DNA from: Seongchinamella sediminis
GTDB lineage: Bacteria > Pseudomonadota > Gammaproteobacteria > Pseudomonadales > Halieaceae
Direction of reading: 5' to 3'
Length of the DNA: 64,000 nucleotides
Assembly: GCF_003457605.1 (NCBI RefSeq)
Contig: NZ_QRAN01000001.1
Coordinates: 124,642 to 188,641 of the forward strand
The notes below the pieces were generated by a model, which saw nothing but the letters and a program-made list of their open reading frames with translations, ran no database searches and was not told the origin of the DNA. Position 1 is the stretch's first letter; every line of letters begins with the position of its first letter. Below are positions 54,615-64,000 of this stretch, piece after piece. The translations under genes and the position numbers were made by a program.

Positions 54615-55310
54615 GTGACCGACGTTGTTACATTCGCCGCAGAGGACAAGTACAGCCTCGTAACCCTGGACGATGGCAAGGCCAACGCCGTGTCCTTCAC
54701 CCTGCTCGAGCAATTGAATGCCGCCCTCGACAAGGCCGAGGCCGCGGGCAAGCCGGTTATTATCGCCGGCCGCCCCGGCAAATTCTCCGCCGGCTTTGAC
54801 CTCAAGGTGATGGGTGAGGGTGGTGAGCCGATGTTGAAGCTCGTCGCTGGCGGAGCCGAGCTGGCCCGTCGGCTGCTGCAGTTTCCCACCCCGGTGGTGC
54901 TGGCGGTCACCGGTCACGCCCTCGCCATGGGCGGCATCATGCTGATGTGCGCCGATTACCGCATCGGCACCGCGGGGGAGTTCAAGCTGGGCCTGAATGA
55001 GGTGGCGATCGGTATGGCGCTGCCCCATTTCGGGGTGGAGATCGCCCGCGCCCGGCTCGATCCGGCGCACTTCGAGCTGTCCGTCAACTGCGCCTACCTG
55101 TACGATGCCGATGGCGCGGTGGAGGCCGGTTACCTGGATGAGGCCATGGACTCCGGGCAGGTGATGGCCCGCGCGAGGGCCGTTGCCAGCCAGCTTGCGG
55201 GACTTGACATGAAGGCCCACAAGGTGACCAAGAGTCGGGTCCGGGCGCCGCTGATGGCGGCCCTGGATGAGGCCAGGGAAAAGGACTTCGCCGCCGGTGG
55301 CGGCGTATAA
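54615..55310 (+). CDS. Crotonase/enoyl-CoA hydratase family protein
   Basis: A 231-aa crotonase-fold protein. The start is GTG 54615, placed by AGGAG at 54603-54607; the frame is open to 54531. GRPGKFSAGFDLKVM at about 53-67 and TGHALAMGGIMLMCADYRIG at about 100-119 supply the oxyanion-hole amides. The usual catalytic glutamates of the hydratases are not evident (LPHFGVEIARARL), so the reaction may be isomerisation or hydrolysis of another acyl-CoA. Slightly shorter than most hydratases. Not linked to a pathway by its neighbours. Confidence 0.8.
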   Translation: MTDVVTFAAEDKYSLVTLDDGKANAVSFTLLEQLNAALDKAEAAGKPVIIAGRPGKFSAGFDLKVMGEGGEPMLKLVAGGAELARRLLQFPTPVVLAVTGHALAMGGIMLMCADYRIGTAGEFKLGLNEVAIGMALPHFGVEIARARLDPAHFELSVNCAYLYDADGAVEAGYLDEAMDSGQVMARARAVASQLAGLDMKAHKVTKSRVRAPLMAALDEAREKDFAAGGGV

Positions 55311-55368
55311 TTGGCAGCGTGTATAATGCCCGGGCACAACACACAACAAAATCAGAAGGGGTAGGTGA

Positions 55369-55995
55369 ATGAGTAGCTTGGTTCTGGAGTTCGTATTTCG
55401 GTGGGCGCACGTCCTGTTCGGTATTGTCTGGATAGGCATGCTGTATTACTTCAACTTCGTGCAGACGGAGTACTTCAAGGAAGCCGAGGCGGACGCCAAG
55501 GCTGATGCGGTCAAGAAGCTGGCGCCCCGGGCCCTGTGGTGGTTCCGCTGGGGCGCCATGTTCACCTTCCTCACCGGCCTGAGCCTGTTGCACCAGGTCG
55601 GCGCCACGGCCAATGTGCTGAGCATGCCGGCCCTCTGGATTGGCGCCCTGGCGGGAACCCTGATGTTCCTCAACGTCTGGCTGGTGATCTGGCCCAAACA
55701 GCAGGTTGTTATCGGCCTGAAACAGGGCGATGGCCCGGCGGCGGCTGCCAAGGCCGGCCTGGCGTCGCGCACCAATACCCTGCTTTCCGGTCCGATGCTG
55801 TTCGGGATGCTGGCCTCCAAGCACCTGCCGCTGGACGCCAGCGCCCTTGGCTTCGGTGCCTGCGTGGTGCTGATCCTGGCGCTGGAAGCCAATGCCCTGT
55901 TCGGCAAGACCGGGCCCATGACCAGCGTCAAAGGCGTTATTCATTGCAGTGTGGGCCTGACCGCGGTGGTCTGGGCGCTGCTGGCCCTGCTCTAA
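55369..55995 (+). CDS. PuuD-like urate oxidase N-terminal membrane protein
   Basis: A 208-aa polytopic membrane protein matching the N-terminal membrane domain of PuuD (DUF989/Urate_ox_N). Spans include FRWAHVLFGIVWIGMLYYFNF (about 9-29), WFRWGAMFTFLTGLSLLH, ALWIGALAGTLMFLNVWLVI, ALGFGACVVLILALEANALFG and GLTAVVWALLALL. Conserved Trp, His and Glu residues lie in the first span region. Full-length PuuD is about 400 aa and ends in a cytochrome c domain with CxxCH; here that domain is absent. Many marine gammaproteobacteria keep such short versions, and a role in urate metabolism is not established for them. Confidence 0.82.
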   Translation: MSSLVLEFVFRWAHVLFGIVWIGMLYYFNFVQTEYFKEAEADAKADAVKKLAPRALWWFRWGAMFTFLTGLSLLHQVGATANVLSMPALWIGALAGTLMFLNVWLVIWPKQQVVIGLKQGDGPAAAAKAGLASRTNTLLSGPMLFGMLASKHLPLDASALGFGACVVLILALEANALFGKTGPMTSVKGVIHCSVGLTAVVWALLALL

Positions 55996-56013
55996 GGTTT
56001 CTCCGCAATATGA

Positions 56014-56041
56014 CCCGCCCCGGTTCACGGGCGGGTTTTTT
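56014..56041 (+). terminator. Intrinsic terminator after the PuuD-like gene
   Basis: CCCGCCC (56014-56020) pairs with GGGCGGG (56029-56035) around an eight-base loop, followed by six T. Confidence 0.88.
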
Positions 56042-56142
56042 GTATCTGGACGGGGTGCCGGGCCGGCCCATTTCCCCAAATTCCCACTGGGGGTGCGGGT
56101 CTTTGTCCTGTAAGATACGGCCCCAGTTCAGGAGAGGTTTTT

Positions 56143-56868
56143 ATGGCCCCGTCATCCGGTGACAAAAAATACAAGCGCATCCTGTTGAAGCTCAGCGGCG
56201 AGGCTCTGACCGGCAAGGAAAATTTTGGTATTGATCCCCGAGTGCTCGATCGCCTGGCCCTGGAAATTGGCCAGCTGGTGGGGATTGGCGTCCAGGTCGG
56301 CCTTGTCGTTGGCGGCGGTAATCTGTTCCGCGGCGCCGCGCTGCAGGCGGTGGGCCTGGACCGGGTGACCGGAGACCACATGGGTATGCTGGCCACAGTG
56401 ATGAATGCCCTGGCCCTGCGGGATGCCCTGGAACGCTCCAATATTTCCACCCAGGTGATGTCTTCCATCCCCATGAGCGGCGTGGTGGACCACTACGACC
56501 GGCGCAAGGCCATTCGGGCCCTGAGTAATGGCGACGTGGTGATTTTTTCCGCGGGTACCGGTAACCCCTTCTTCACCACCGATTCGTCGGCCTGTCTCAG
56601 GGGCATCGAGGTGGAGGCGGACCTGGTGCTGAAGGCGACCAAGGTGGACGGGGTTTATTCCGCGGACCCGATGAAGGTGGCGGATGCCATCAGGTACGAG
56701 CGGCTCACCTACGATGAGGTGCTCGACAAGAAACTGGAGGTCATGGACCTCACCGCAATCTGCCTGTGCCGGGACCACAATATGCCGGTACGGGTGTTTG
56801 AAATGGAGAAACAGGGCGCGCTGCTGAACATTGTTCGCGGCGGTGACGACGGCACTCTGATCGAGTGA
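56143..56868 (+). CDS. pyrH: UMP kinase
   Basis: A 241-aa hexameric amino acid kinase-fold enzyme converting UMP to [17 protein letters not shown] at the N-terminus, [12 protein letters not shown] near 58, [19 protein letters not shown] near 80 and [27 protein letters not shown] sequence ([19 protein letters not shown]) are family landmarks. It heads the conserved pyrH-frr-uppS-cdsA-dxr-rseP-bamA run. Start ATG 56143, after CAGGAGAGG. Confidence 0.96.
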   Translation: MAPSSGDKKYKRILLKLSGEALTGKENFGIDPRVLDRLALEIGQLVGIGVQVGLVVGGGNLFRGAALQAVGLDRVTGDHMGMLATVMNALALRDALERSNISTQVMSSIPMSGVVDHYDRRKAIRALSNGDVVIFSAGTGNPFFTTDSSACLRGIEVEADLVLKATKVDGVYSADPMKVADAIRYERLTYDEVLDKKLEVMDLTAICLCRDHNMPVRVFEMEKQGALLNIVRGGDDGTLIE

Positions 56869-56896
56869 GCGACTGGCCCCCGGAGGAAACAAGAGA

Positions 56897-57454
56897 GTGA
56901 TAGACGACATCAGCAAAGACGCGAAAGAGCGCATGGAAAAGAGCCTTGACGCCCTGGGCCACAACTTCAACAAGATTCGCACCGGGCGCGCCCATCCCAG
57001 CCTGCTGGACGGCCTGCGGGTGGAGTACTACGGGGCTGACACTCCGCTCAACCAGGTGGCCAATGTCAACGTGGAAGACGCCCGCACCCTGTCGCTGACA
57101 GTCTGGGACAAGACCATGATCCCGGCGGTCGAAAAGGCCATCATGAAGTCCGACCTGGGCCTGAATCCGGCCACCGCGGGGGAGGTCATCCGCATTCCCA
57201 TGCCCATGCTCACCGAGGACACCCGCAAGGGCTATATCCGCCAGGCGCGCCAGGAAGCGGAGTCGGCACGGGTCTCGGTGCGCAACGCCCGTCGCGATGC
57301 CAATGCCATGCTCAAGGAACTGGAGAAAGACAAGGAAATCAGCGAGGACGATGAGCGTCGCGGCCAGGATGAAATCCAGAAGCTGACCGACAGCTACATC
57401 ACCCGGATCGAAAAGATGTTGGCTGAGAAAGAAGCCGACCTGATGGAGATCTAG
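56897..57454 (+). CDS. frr: Ribosome recycling factor
   Basis: The 185-aa factor that splits terminated ribosomes with EF-G. The long three-helix bundle includes [18 protein letters not shown] near 20, [20 protein letters not shown] near 100 and [18 protein letters not shown] near 150. The start is GTG 56897, preceded by CCGGAGGAAAC. It follows pyrH by 28 bases in the conserved order. Confidence 0.96.
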   Translation: MIDDISKDAKERMEKSLDALGHNFNKIRTGRAHPSLLDGLRVEYYGADTPLNQVANVNVEDARTLSLTVWDKTMIPAVEKAIMKSDLGLNPATAGEVIRIPMPMLTEDTRKGYIRQARQEAESARVSVRNARRDANAMLKELEKDKEISEDDERRGQDEIQKLTDSYITRIEKMLAEKEADLMEI

Positions 57455-57474
57455 GATCCGGTAAGCCGGATTCA

Positions 57475-58266
57475 GTGCCCGCCATGCCCGCCAATTCTTC
57501 GCGCAGCGGTGACAGTGACGCAAGCACGGCGGTAACCCCGCGCCATGTTGCCATCATCATGGATGGCAACAACCGCTGGGCAAAACGCAATGGCTTGCCG
57601 GGACCCGCCGGGCACCGCGCCGGTGTGGAAGCGGTACGCAGCGTGCTGCGTGCCTGTCGCAACCACAGCGTACAGGTGCTCACGGTATTCGCCTTCAGCA
57701 GTGAGAACTGGGGTCGACCCCTGCCGGAAGTCCGGGCGCTGCTGGCACTGCTCTCGCGCTATTTGCGCAATGAAGTGCGCGAACTGGACAAGGACGGCAT
57801 CCGCCTGCGCTTTATTGGCGAGCGCTCCCGCTTCAGCCCGCGCCTGCAGCGGCTGATGCAGCAGTCGGAACGACTTACCGCCAGTAATACCGAGGCCACC
57901 CTGGTCATCGCCGTTGATTACGGCGGCCAGTGGGATATCGCCCAGGCTGCCCGCAAGCTCGCGGAGCGGGTTGCCGCCGGCACCATGCAGGCCAGTGAGA
58001 TCACCCCGGCGCTGCTTGGCCGGGAAGTGTCCGCCGCCGACCTGCCGGCCCCCGACCTCTGTATCCGCACCGGGGGTGACGCCCGGATCAGCAATTTCAT
58101 GTTGTGGCAGTTTGCCTACAGCGAGCTCTACTTTACCAATACCCTGTGGCCGGATTTCGGTGAGCTGGAATTTGCCCGTGCACTGGCTGACTACAGCCGC
58201 CGTGAACGCCGCTTCGGGGTGCGGGAACCGGATGGCATTGTCGCCGGTGGAGAACTCGATGCTTAG
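57475..58266 (+). CDS. uppS: Undecaprenyl diphosphate synthase
   Basis: A 263-aa cis-prenyltransferase that makes the C55 lipid carrier precursor for peptidoglycan. HVAIIMDGNNRWAKRNG near 24-40 holds the catalytic Asp, TVFAFSSENWGRP is near 76, and DLCIRTGGDARISNFMLWQ with SELYFTNTLWPDF near 198-225 completes the active site. The start may be GTG 57475 or ATG 57484; the first 20 residues are a variable Ser-rich tail. Its end overlaps cdsA by eight bases. Confidence 0.95.
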   Translation: MPAMPANSSRSGDSDASTAVTPRHVAIIMDGNNRWAKRNGLPGPAGHRAGVEAVRSVLRACRNHSVQVLTVFAFSSENWGRPLPEVRALLALLSRYLRNEVRELDKDGIRLRFIGERSRFSPRLQRLMQQSERLTASNTEATLVIAVDYGGQWDIAQAARKLAERVAAGTMQASEITPALLGREVSAADLPAPDLCIRTGGDARISNFMLWQFAYSELYFTNTLWPDFGELEFARALADYSRRERRFGVREPDGIVAGGELDA

Positions 58267-59095
58267 GCAACGGGTAGCCACCGCGCTGATCATGGCGGGC
58301 CTGTTTATCGCCGGGGTTACCTTCCTGCCGCTGCCGGCGCTGGCCGCCGTGTTCGCCCTGCTGGTGCTGGCCGGCGGCTGGGAGTGGTCGCGACTGGCGG
58401 GTTGGGAGTCAATCGCGGGCCGGGGGCTGTTTGTTCTGGTGCTCGCCGCCGCACTGGCAGCGCTATACAGTCACGGTCAGCTGGGCCAGGCACCCACCCG
58501 GGAACAGGTGCAGCCGGTGCTTGGCCTCGCCTGCCTGTGGTGGTCTTTCGCCCTGCTGTGGGTAAAAAGTTATCCGGGCAGCGCCATCATATGGCGCCAC
58601 AGCCTGATGCGCAGCCTGATGGGCCTGCTTATTCTCGGCCCCGCCTGGATGGCGGCGGTCTACCTGTTGAGCTTCCCGCGGGGCGGCCTGCTGGTGGTGA
58701 TCATGGTGGCCATAGTGGCCGCCGCCGATATCGGTGCCTATTTTGCCGGCAAATCCTTTGGCAAACACAAGCTGGCGCCGCAGGTCAGCCCCGCCAAGAC
58801 CTGGGAAGGATTCTGGGGCGGGGTGCTGGCGGTGGTCCTGTTGGGCGTGCTGCTGTGGTACCTGCGTCCGGCCCACAGTGCCCACATCAGCCTGCTGTCG
58901 GTGCTGGCGGTGGCGCTGACCACCAGTCTCGCATCCGTGGTCGGGGACCTGTCCGTCAGCATGGTCAAGCGCGAGAGCGGTACCAAGGACAGCGGCAGCC
59001 TGCTGCCCGGCCACGGCGGTGTTCTGGATCGGCTCGACAGCCTGTGCGGCGCCGCGCCGGTGTTCGCCCTGGGCCTGTTACTGGCAGGGTGGTGA
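58259..59095 (+). CDS. cdsA: Phosphatidate cytidylyltransferase
   Basis: A 278-aa polytopic enzyme forming CDP-diacylglycerol from phosphatidate and CTP. The start is ATG 58259 ([19 protein letters not shown]), after GGTGGAG and inside the uppS end. About seven hydrophobic spans are visible. The family signature is near the C-terminus, [20 protein letters not shown] followed by GVLDRLDSL. The upstream open frame is not part of the gene. Confidence 0.94.
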   Translation: MLRQRVATALIMAGLFIAGVTFLPLPALAAVFALLVLAGGWEWSRLAGWESIAGRGLFVLVLAAALAALYSHGQLGQAPTREQVQPVLGLACLWWSFALLWVKSYPGSAIIWRHSLMRSLMGLLILGPAWMAAVYLLSFPRGGLLVVIMVAIVAAADIGAYFAGKSFGKHKLAPQVSPAKTWEGFWGGVLAVVLLGVLLWYLRPAHSAHISLLSVLAVALTTSLASVVGDLSVSMVKRESGTKDSGSLLPGHGGVLDRLDSLCGAAPVFALGLLLAGW

Positions 59096-59096
59096 G

Positions 59097-60311
59097 ATGA
59101 ACACTGCGCCTCGCCTGGTCAGTGTACTGGGGTCTACTGGTTCCATCGGGGTCAGTACGCTGGATGTCATCGCCCGTCACCCGGCGCGGTTTGCGGTGTA
59201 TGCCCTCGCCGCCAATCGCTCGGTACAGGCCATGCTGGCCCAGTGCCTGGAATTCCAGCCCCGCTATGCGGTGATGATGGATGAAACCGCCGCCCAGCAG
59301 CTCAGAGAGCGCCTGCCGGTCGAGTGTGCCACCGAGGTGCTGCAGGGTGAAAGCGGGCTCACCCGGGTGGCCAGCGCGCCGGAGGTGGACAGCGTCATGG
59401 CGGCCATTGTCGGTGCCGCCGGCCTGCCATCCACCCTGGCCGCGGCCAGGGCCGGCAAGACCCTGTTGCTGGCCAACAAGGAATCACTGGTGATGGGCGG
59501 CCATCTGCTGATGCGGGCGGTGCGCGAGTCCGGGGCCCGGCTGCTGCCCATCGACTCCGAGCACAATGCCATATTCCAGTGCATGCCGGCGGACCATGAG
59601 GCCCGCCCGGGGCTCGCCGGGGTCAGCAAGGTCCTGCTCACTGCCTCCGGCGGCCCGTTCCGGACCTGGTCCTTTGAGCAGATGCGCGATGCCACGCCGG
59701 ACCAGGCCTGCGCCCATCCCAACTGGTCCATGGGGCGGAAAATTTCCGTGGATTCGGCCAGCCTGATGAACAAGGGCCTGGAATTTATTGAGGCCTGCTG
59801 GATCTTCGATCTGGCGCCCGACCTGGTCGAGGTGGTGGTGCATCCCCAGAGCATTATTCACTCCATGGTGCAGTACCTGGACGGCTCGGTGCTGGCGCAA
59901 ATGGGCAACCCCGACATGCGTACCCCCATCGCCTACGGGCTGGGCTGGCCGGAGCGTGTGGCCTCCGGGGTGGCCGCGCTGGACCTGGTCGCCGCGGCGC
60001 GCCTGGACTTTGAGGCGCCGGACGAGGCCCGTTTTCCCTGCCTGCGGCTGGCCCGTGAAGCGGTGGCAACCGGCGGCACCGCCATGGCGGTCTGTAATGC
60101 CGCCAATGAAGTGGCGGTGGACGCGTTTCTGGGGGAGACGCTGCGCTTTACCGATATTCCCCGGCTCATAGAGGCGGTGCTGGAGCGGGTGAGTATTGTT
60201 GAACCCGAGAGCCTGGCCGTGGTCGAAACTGCAGATAGCGAGGCGCGGGCGATCGCCCGTGAACTGCTGGGCGGCCTGGCCCTTAACCCCACAGCAACGA
60301 ATCTGGCCTGA
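59097..60311 (+). CDS. dxr: 1-deoxy-D-xylulose 5-phosphate reductoisomerase
   Basis: A 404-aa NADPH- and metal-dependent enzyme for the second step of the MEP isoprenoid pathway. The NADPH site is [15 protein letters not shown] near 10, [12 protein letters not shown] near 122, the metal and substrate residues are in [14 protein letters not shown] near 147, and [15 protein letters not shown] near 218. ATG 59097 follows the cdsA stop by one base; the longer upstream frame lies inside cdsA. It supplies precursors for the uppS product two genes earlier. Confidence 0.95.
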   Translation: MNTAPRLVSVLGSTGSIGVSTLDVIARHPARFAVYALAANRSVQAMLAQCLEFQPRYAVMMDETAAQQLRERLPVECATEVLQGESGLTRVASAPEVDSVMAAIVGAAGLPSTLAAARAGKTLLLANKESLVMGGHLLMRAVRESGARLLPIDSEHNAIFQCMPADHEARPGLAGVSKVLLTASGGPFRTWSFEQMRDATPDQACAHPNWSMGRKISVDSASLMNKGLEFIEACWIFDLAPDLVEVVVHPQSIIHSMVQYLDGSVLAQMGNPDMRTPIAYGLGWPERVASGVAALDLVAAARLDFEAPDEARFPCLRLAREAVATGGTAMAVCNAANEVAVDAFLGETLRFTDIPRLIEAVLERVSIVEPESLAVVETADSEARAIARELLGGLALNPTATNLA

Positions 60312-61666
60312 TGGATATTGTATACACCATTCTCATTACCCTGGGCACGCTGGCGGTGCTGGTCGCCGTGCACGAGTACGGGCATTTCTGGGTGGCGCGT
60401 AAATGCGGCGTCAAGGTGCTGCGCTTCAGCATCGGCTTCGGCAAGTCGCTGGGCAGCTGGACGGATCGGCAGGGCACTGAGTACAGCGTGGCGGCCATTC
60501 CCCTGGGTGGCTACGTCAAGATGCTGGACGAGCGCGAGGGAGAGGTGCCCGAGGAGCTGCTCGATCAGGCCTTCAATCGCAAGCCGGTGCTGCAGCGCAT
60601 CGCGGTGGTGGCCGCTGGCCCGCTGGCCAACCTGGCCCTGGCGGTGGTCGCCTACTGGTTTTTGTTCATGGCCGGTGAAAGCGGTTATGCGCCGGTCATC
60701 GGCGAGGTCGAGGCAGGCTCGGTGGCCGATGTCGCCGGCCTGGAGGCGGGCCAGGAAATTGTCGCCATCGACGACCAGGACACACCCACCTGGCAGGCCC
60801 TGAGCTTTGCCCTGCTGGACCGGATAGGCGACACCGGTACGATCAGATTTGGCGTTAAGTACCCCGGGTCGGACGTGGTCTACGAGTCGGAAGCGGGTAT
60901 CGAACGCTGGCTGTCCGAGCAGGAGGAGCCGGACCTGTTTGGCGGCCTGGGGCTGGTCATGTACACGCCCGAGGTGCCGCCCCTGGTCGACACCATTGTC
61001 GCGGGCGGCCCCGCCGAGCGCGCGGGCCTGCAGCCGGGAGACCGTATTCTCAGCGCCGATGGCGTGGCCATGGAAAAGTGGATGGACTGGGTCAGGTACG
61101 TCCGGGCCCGCCCCGGTGAGGCTATCAGCCTGGAGTACGAGCGCGACGGCGCCCTGGTTAGCGGGCTTATCACCCCGGAGCGGGTAACGGATGACAGCGG
61201 CGAGGTTTTCGGCCGGGTCGGGATTAGCGTGGCCATTCCCGAGATGCCCGAGGACATGGTGCGCACCTTCAACCGGGGGCCGCTGGAAGCGGCGGGTGCG
61301 GCGGTGGTACGCACCTGGGACCTGATGTCCTTTACCGTCAATTCCATCAAGAAAATGATCATGGGCCTGATCTCGCCAAAAAACTTGAGCGGCCCTATCA
61401 CCATTGCTAAAGTGGCGTCCGCCTCGGCCAAGTCAGGCCTGGAATCGTACATCGGCTTTCTGGCCCTGCTCAGTGTCAGCCTGGGGGTGTTGAATCTGCT
61501 GCCCATACCGGTACTGGATGGGGGCCACCTCCTGTTTTACACCATAGAGCTATTGGCGGGACGGCCCGTACCTGAGAAAATACAGGCCCTCGGCTACCAG
61601 GTGGGCCTGTTCCTGGTGCTGGGCATGATGATGCTGGCCCTATATAACGATTTTACGCGCCTGTAA
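60311..61666 (+). CDS. rseP: RseP (RasP) site-2 protease
   Basis: A 451-aa intramembrane zinc protease that cleaves the anti-sigma factor RseA in the envelope stress response and removes leftover signal peptides. HEYGH near 22 is the zinc motif, and NLLPIPVLDGGHLLFY near 395 holds the third ligand. Two PDZ domains lie between (about 120-200 with VADVAGLEAGQEIVAIDD, about 215-300 with AERAGLQPGDRILSADG). Four transmembrane spans are expected. The ATG overlaps the dxr stop by one base. Confidence 0.95.
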   Translation: MDIVYTILITLGTLAVLVAVHEYGHFWVARKCGVKVLRFSIGFGKSLGSWTDRQGTEYSVAAIPLGGYVKMLDEREGEVPEELLDQAFNRKPVLQRIAVVAAGPLANLALAVVAYWFLFMAGESGYAPVIGEVEAGSVADVAGLEAGQEIVAIDDQDTPTWQALSFALLDRIGDTGTIRFGVKYPGSDVVYESEAGIERWLSEQEEPDLFGGLGLVMYTPEVPPLVDTIVAGGPAERAGLQPGDRILSADGVAMEKWMDWVRYVRARPGEAISLEYERDGALVSGLITPERVTDDSGEVFGRVGISVAIPEMPEDMVRTFNRGPLEAAGAAVVRTWDLMSFTVNSIKKMIMGLISPKNLSGPITIAKVASASAKSGLESYIGFLALLSVSLGVLNLLPIPVLDGGHLLFYTIELLAGRPVPEKIQALGYQVGLFLVLGMMMLALYNDFTRL

Positions 61667-61726
61667 GCGGCACGCTACGCGGCCCCAGCAATAGCCACCA
61701 GGCACAACCCGTTGATTGAGTGAACT

Positions 61727-64000
61727 TTGATTAGACGACTGAGCAAATACCTGTCACTGGTGCTGTTTTTGCTGGCGCCACTGGCATCGGCGGAGACATT
61801 CCAGATCTCCGATATCCGGGTGGAAGGCCTGCAACGTATATCAGCTGGCAGCGTATTCGCGGCGCTGCCGGTAGGTGTCGGCGATACGTTCGACGAGTAC
61901 GCCGTGCGCGCCTCTGCCCGCAGCCTGTTCGCCACCGGCAACTTTGACGACATCCGCATCGGCCGCGACGGCAATGTGCTGGTCGTGGTGGTGGTCGAGC
62001 GTCCCAGTATCAGTGAGATCAATATCGAGGGTAACAAGGCGATCGAGACCGAGGCGCTGCTGGACGGCCTCAAGGGTGCCGGCCTGGCGGTCGGCCAGGT
62101 GTTCCAGCGCTCCACGCTGGAGGGCATGCAAATGGAACTGCAGCGCCAGTACGTGCAGCAGGGTCGCTACGACGCCGCCATCGAGACCGAGGTATTGCCG
62201 GAGCCCCGCAACCGGGTGTCGATCAATATCGACGTGGACGAAGGCACAGTGGCGACGATCAAGCACATCAACGTGGTCGGTAACGAGGTGTTCGACGACG
62301 ACGAGTTGCAGGAAATATTTGAGCTGCGGACCACCGGCTGGTTTTCCTTCTTCACCAACGACGACAAGTACTCCAAGGAAAAACTCACCGGCGACCTGGA
62401 AAGCCTGACCTCCTACTATATGGACCGGGGCTACCTGCAGTTCCGGATCGACTCCACCCAGGTGTCGGTTTCACCCAACAAGGAAGAGGTCTACATCACC
62501 GCCAACGTCAGCGAGGGCGACCTGTTTACCGTGGGCTCGGTCGACCTGTCCGGCGACCTGGTGTTGCCGGAGGAGGACCTGCGCCGCTTCCTGCTGGTGG
62601 CCGAGGGCCAGACCTTCTCCCAGCAGCTGGTGACCTCCACCGAGGAATACATGACCCGCCGCCTGGGTAATGAGGGCTACAGTTTCGCCAAGGTGACCGG
62701 CATCCCCGAAGTCGAGGAAGACGGCAACGTGGTTGCCATGAAGTTTTTCGTCGACCCGGGTAAACGCACCTATGTGCGGCGGATCACCTTCAAGGGCAAT
62801 ATGAAAACGGCGGACGATGTGCTGCGCCGCGAAATGCGGCAGATGGAAAGCGCCCCCGCCTCGGCGTCCGCCATCGAGCAGTCCCGGGTGCGCCTGGAGC
62901 GCCTGGGCTACTTCAGCAAGGCCACGGTGGAAACACCCCAGGTCCCCGGCCATGATGATCTTATCGATGTCGAGTTCGAGGTGGAGGAGCAGTCTTCCGG
63001 CAGCATCGGCGCGAGCTTCGGCTACGCCCAGGACGCCGGGCTGATCCTGGGCCTGAACCTGCAGCAGGACAACTTCATGGGCACCGGCAAGCGGGTCGGC
63101 ATCAACCTGAATTCCTCGCGCTACCAGGACCTCTACAACTTCAGCTACACCAATCCCTACTTTACCGAGGACGGGGTGAGCCGCGGGTTCAACGTGTTCT
63201 ATCGTTCCACCGACCTGTCCGAGGTCAACGTGGCCAGCTACACCACCGACACCCTCGGCGGGGCGATCAACTTCGGCTACCCGATCAAGGAAACCCAGCG
63301 GCTGGGCTTCAGTTTTGGTCTTTCCGACACCGAGATTACCGCCGGGCGCTTTGCCGTACAGGAAATCAAGGCCAGCCCGCGACTGCTGGACGGGGTGGAC
63401 TACTGGTTTGAAAGCACCCAGCAGAACGATGGTACGTTCTCGGATGTGGAGCAAATCATCCCCATCCAGGACCTGCCCTTCGAACAGCTGACCATTCCCG
63501 AGGAACCGGGCTTCCTCGATAAGAACGGCGATAATTTCCTCAACTGGACCATTACCTCCAGCTGGAGCCAGTCCACCCTGAACCGGGGCAGGATGGCCAC
63601 CCGCGGGACCGCCAATTCCATTTCCCTGGAGGTCGCCATGCCGGGCTCCGATCTGGAGTTCTACAAGCTTAATTACCGCGGGGAAATCTATTTCCCGGTC
63701 ACCAGGAACTGGACCCTGCGCCTGCGCGGCGAACTGGGCTATGGTGATGGTTATGGCGACACCACTGAATTGCCGTTTTATGAGCACTTCTTTGCCGGTG
63801 GCTTTGGCTCTGTCCGCGGTTTCGAAAGCAACACCCTGGGCCCGCGCTCAACCCCGGCGGAGTTGTACAGCACCCGTCAGCCGGTGACGGCTATCGACGA
63901 GGACGGTAACGCCATCGAGATCGGTGGCGAAAACGGCCGTCAGTTCGGTTATGTGTCCCGCGACGGCAAGCTGCTGGTGGAGACTCTCCGTGACGATCCC
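61727..64000 (+). CDS. bamA: Outer membrane assembly protein BamA (C-terminus cut by the window)
   Basis: The first 758 codons of BamA, the core of the outer membrane protein insertion machine; the frame is open to the last base. The start is TTG 61727, since an in-frame TGA lies six bases upstream and no ATG or GTG gives the signal peptide. The signal is MIRRLSKYLSLVLFLLAPLA, cleaved at SA before ETF. Five POTRA domains follow (SISEINIEGNKAIE, IKHINVVGNEVFDDDELQEI, VDLSGDLVLPEEDL, RITFKGNMKTADDVLRREMR). The barrel begins near 425, and the lid loop motif VRGFESNTLGPRS is near 695. A family length of about 790 suggests only some 30-40 residues are missing. Confidence 0.94.
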   Translation, partial: MIRRLSKYLSLVLFLLAPLASAETFQISDIRVEGLQRISAGSVFAALPVGVGDTFDEYAVRASARSLFATGNFDDIRIGRDGNVLVVVVVERPSISEINIEGNKAIETEALLDGLKGAGLAVGQVFQRSTLEGMQMELQRQYVQQGRYDAAIETEVLPEPRNRVSINIDVDEGTVATIKHINVVGNEVFDDDELQEIFELRTTGWFSFFTNDDKYSKEKLTGDLESLTSYYMDRGYLQFRIDSTQVSVSPNKEEVYITANVSEGDLFTVGSVDLSGDLVLPEEDLRRFLLVAEGQTFSQQLVTSTEEYMTRRLGNEGYSFAKVTGIPEVEEDGNVVAMKFFVDPGKRTYVRRITFKGNMKTADDVLRREMRQMESAPASASAIEQSRVRLERLGYFSKATVETPQVPGHDDLIDVEFEVEEQSSGSIGASFGYAQDAGLILGLNLQQDNFMGTGKRVGINLNSSRYQDLYNFSYTNPYFTEDGVSRGFNVFYRSTDLSEVNVASYTTDTLGGAINFGYPIKETQRLGFSFGLSDTEITAGRFAVQEIKASPRLLDGVDYWFESTQQNDGTFSDVEQIIPIQDLPFEQLTIPEEPGFLDKNGDNFLNWTITSSWSQSTLNRGRMATRGTANSISLEVAMPGSDLEFYKLNYRGEIYFPVTRNWTLRLRGELGYGDGYGDTTELPFYEHFFAGGFGSVRGFESNTLGPRSTPAELYSTRQPVTAIDEDGNAIEIGGENGRQFGYVSRDGKLLVETLRDDP

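Overview
The window is GC-rich, densely coded gammaproteobacterial chromosome, almost all on the plus strand. FabV, a complete type II secretion operon, the pyrH-frr-uppS-cdsA-dxr-rseP-bamA order and a steroid-ring cluster together suggest a marine Cellvibrionales/Halieaceae-like bacterium; this placement is inference from gene content, with no rRNA gene to confirm it. Layout: (1) 1-2623, the end of aceE and all of aceF (pyruvate dehydrogenase E1 and E2). (2) 2705-7462, a four-gene operon for a glucosylglycerate cycle: D-glycerate 3-kinase, sugar-phosphoglycerate phosphatase, GT81 glucosyl-3-phosphoglycerate synthase and GH13_18 glucosylglycerate phosphorylase. It can both make and phosphorolyse the compatible solute. 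(3) 7539-9571, fabV and a metallo-beta-lactamase-fold hydrolase. (4) 9877-25254, a 15-gene cluster for the last two steroid rings (C/D, the HIP pathway): a FadD3-type CoA ligase, two tandem Lrp/AsnC regulators, IpdA, IpdB, IpdC, EchA20, four acyl-CoA dehydrogenases in two catalytic/non-catalytic pairs, a FadA6-type thiolase, two SDRs (one IpdF-like) and a second thiolase. Four REPIN-like inverted palindrome pairs sit in its gaps.  (5) 25432-35703, a type II secretion operon in the order E-F-G-H-I-J-K-L-M-C/N-D. (6) 35969-39104, a small lipoprotein, a strongly expressed exported protein with its own promoter and terminator, and a parvulin-type isomerase. (7) 39101-49138, a surface-glycan cluster built of glycosyltransferases and several sulfotransferase-like proteins. 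It includes a 1186-aa sulfotransferase/GT2/GT4 fusion and a 12-TM permease fused to a sulfotransferase-like domain. (8) 49129-51000, an alkyltransferase-like protein, a DUF481 protein and FxsA. (9) 51001-53316, groESL with both a perfect CIRCE operator and a sigma32-type promoter. (10) 53374-54503, an AT-richer nucleotidyltransferase-fold gene behind two 30-bp palindromes, probably acquired. (11) 54615-55995, a crotonase and a PuuD-like membrane protein. (12) 56143-64000, pyrH, frr, uppS, cdsA, dxr, rseP and bamA, the last running off the window end.
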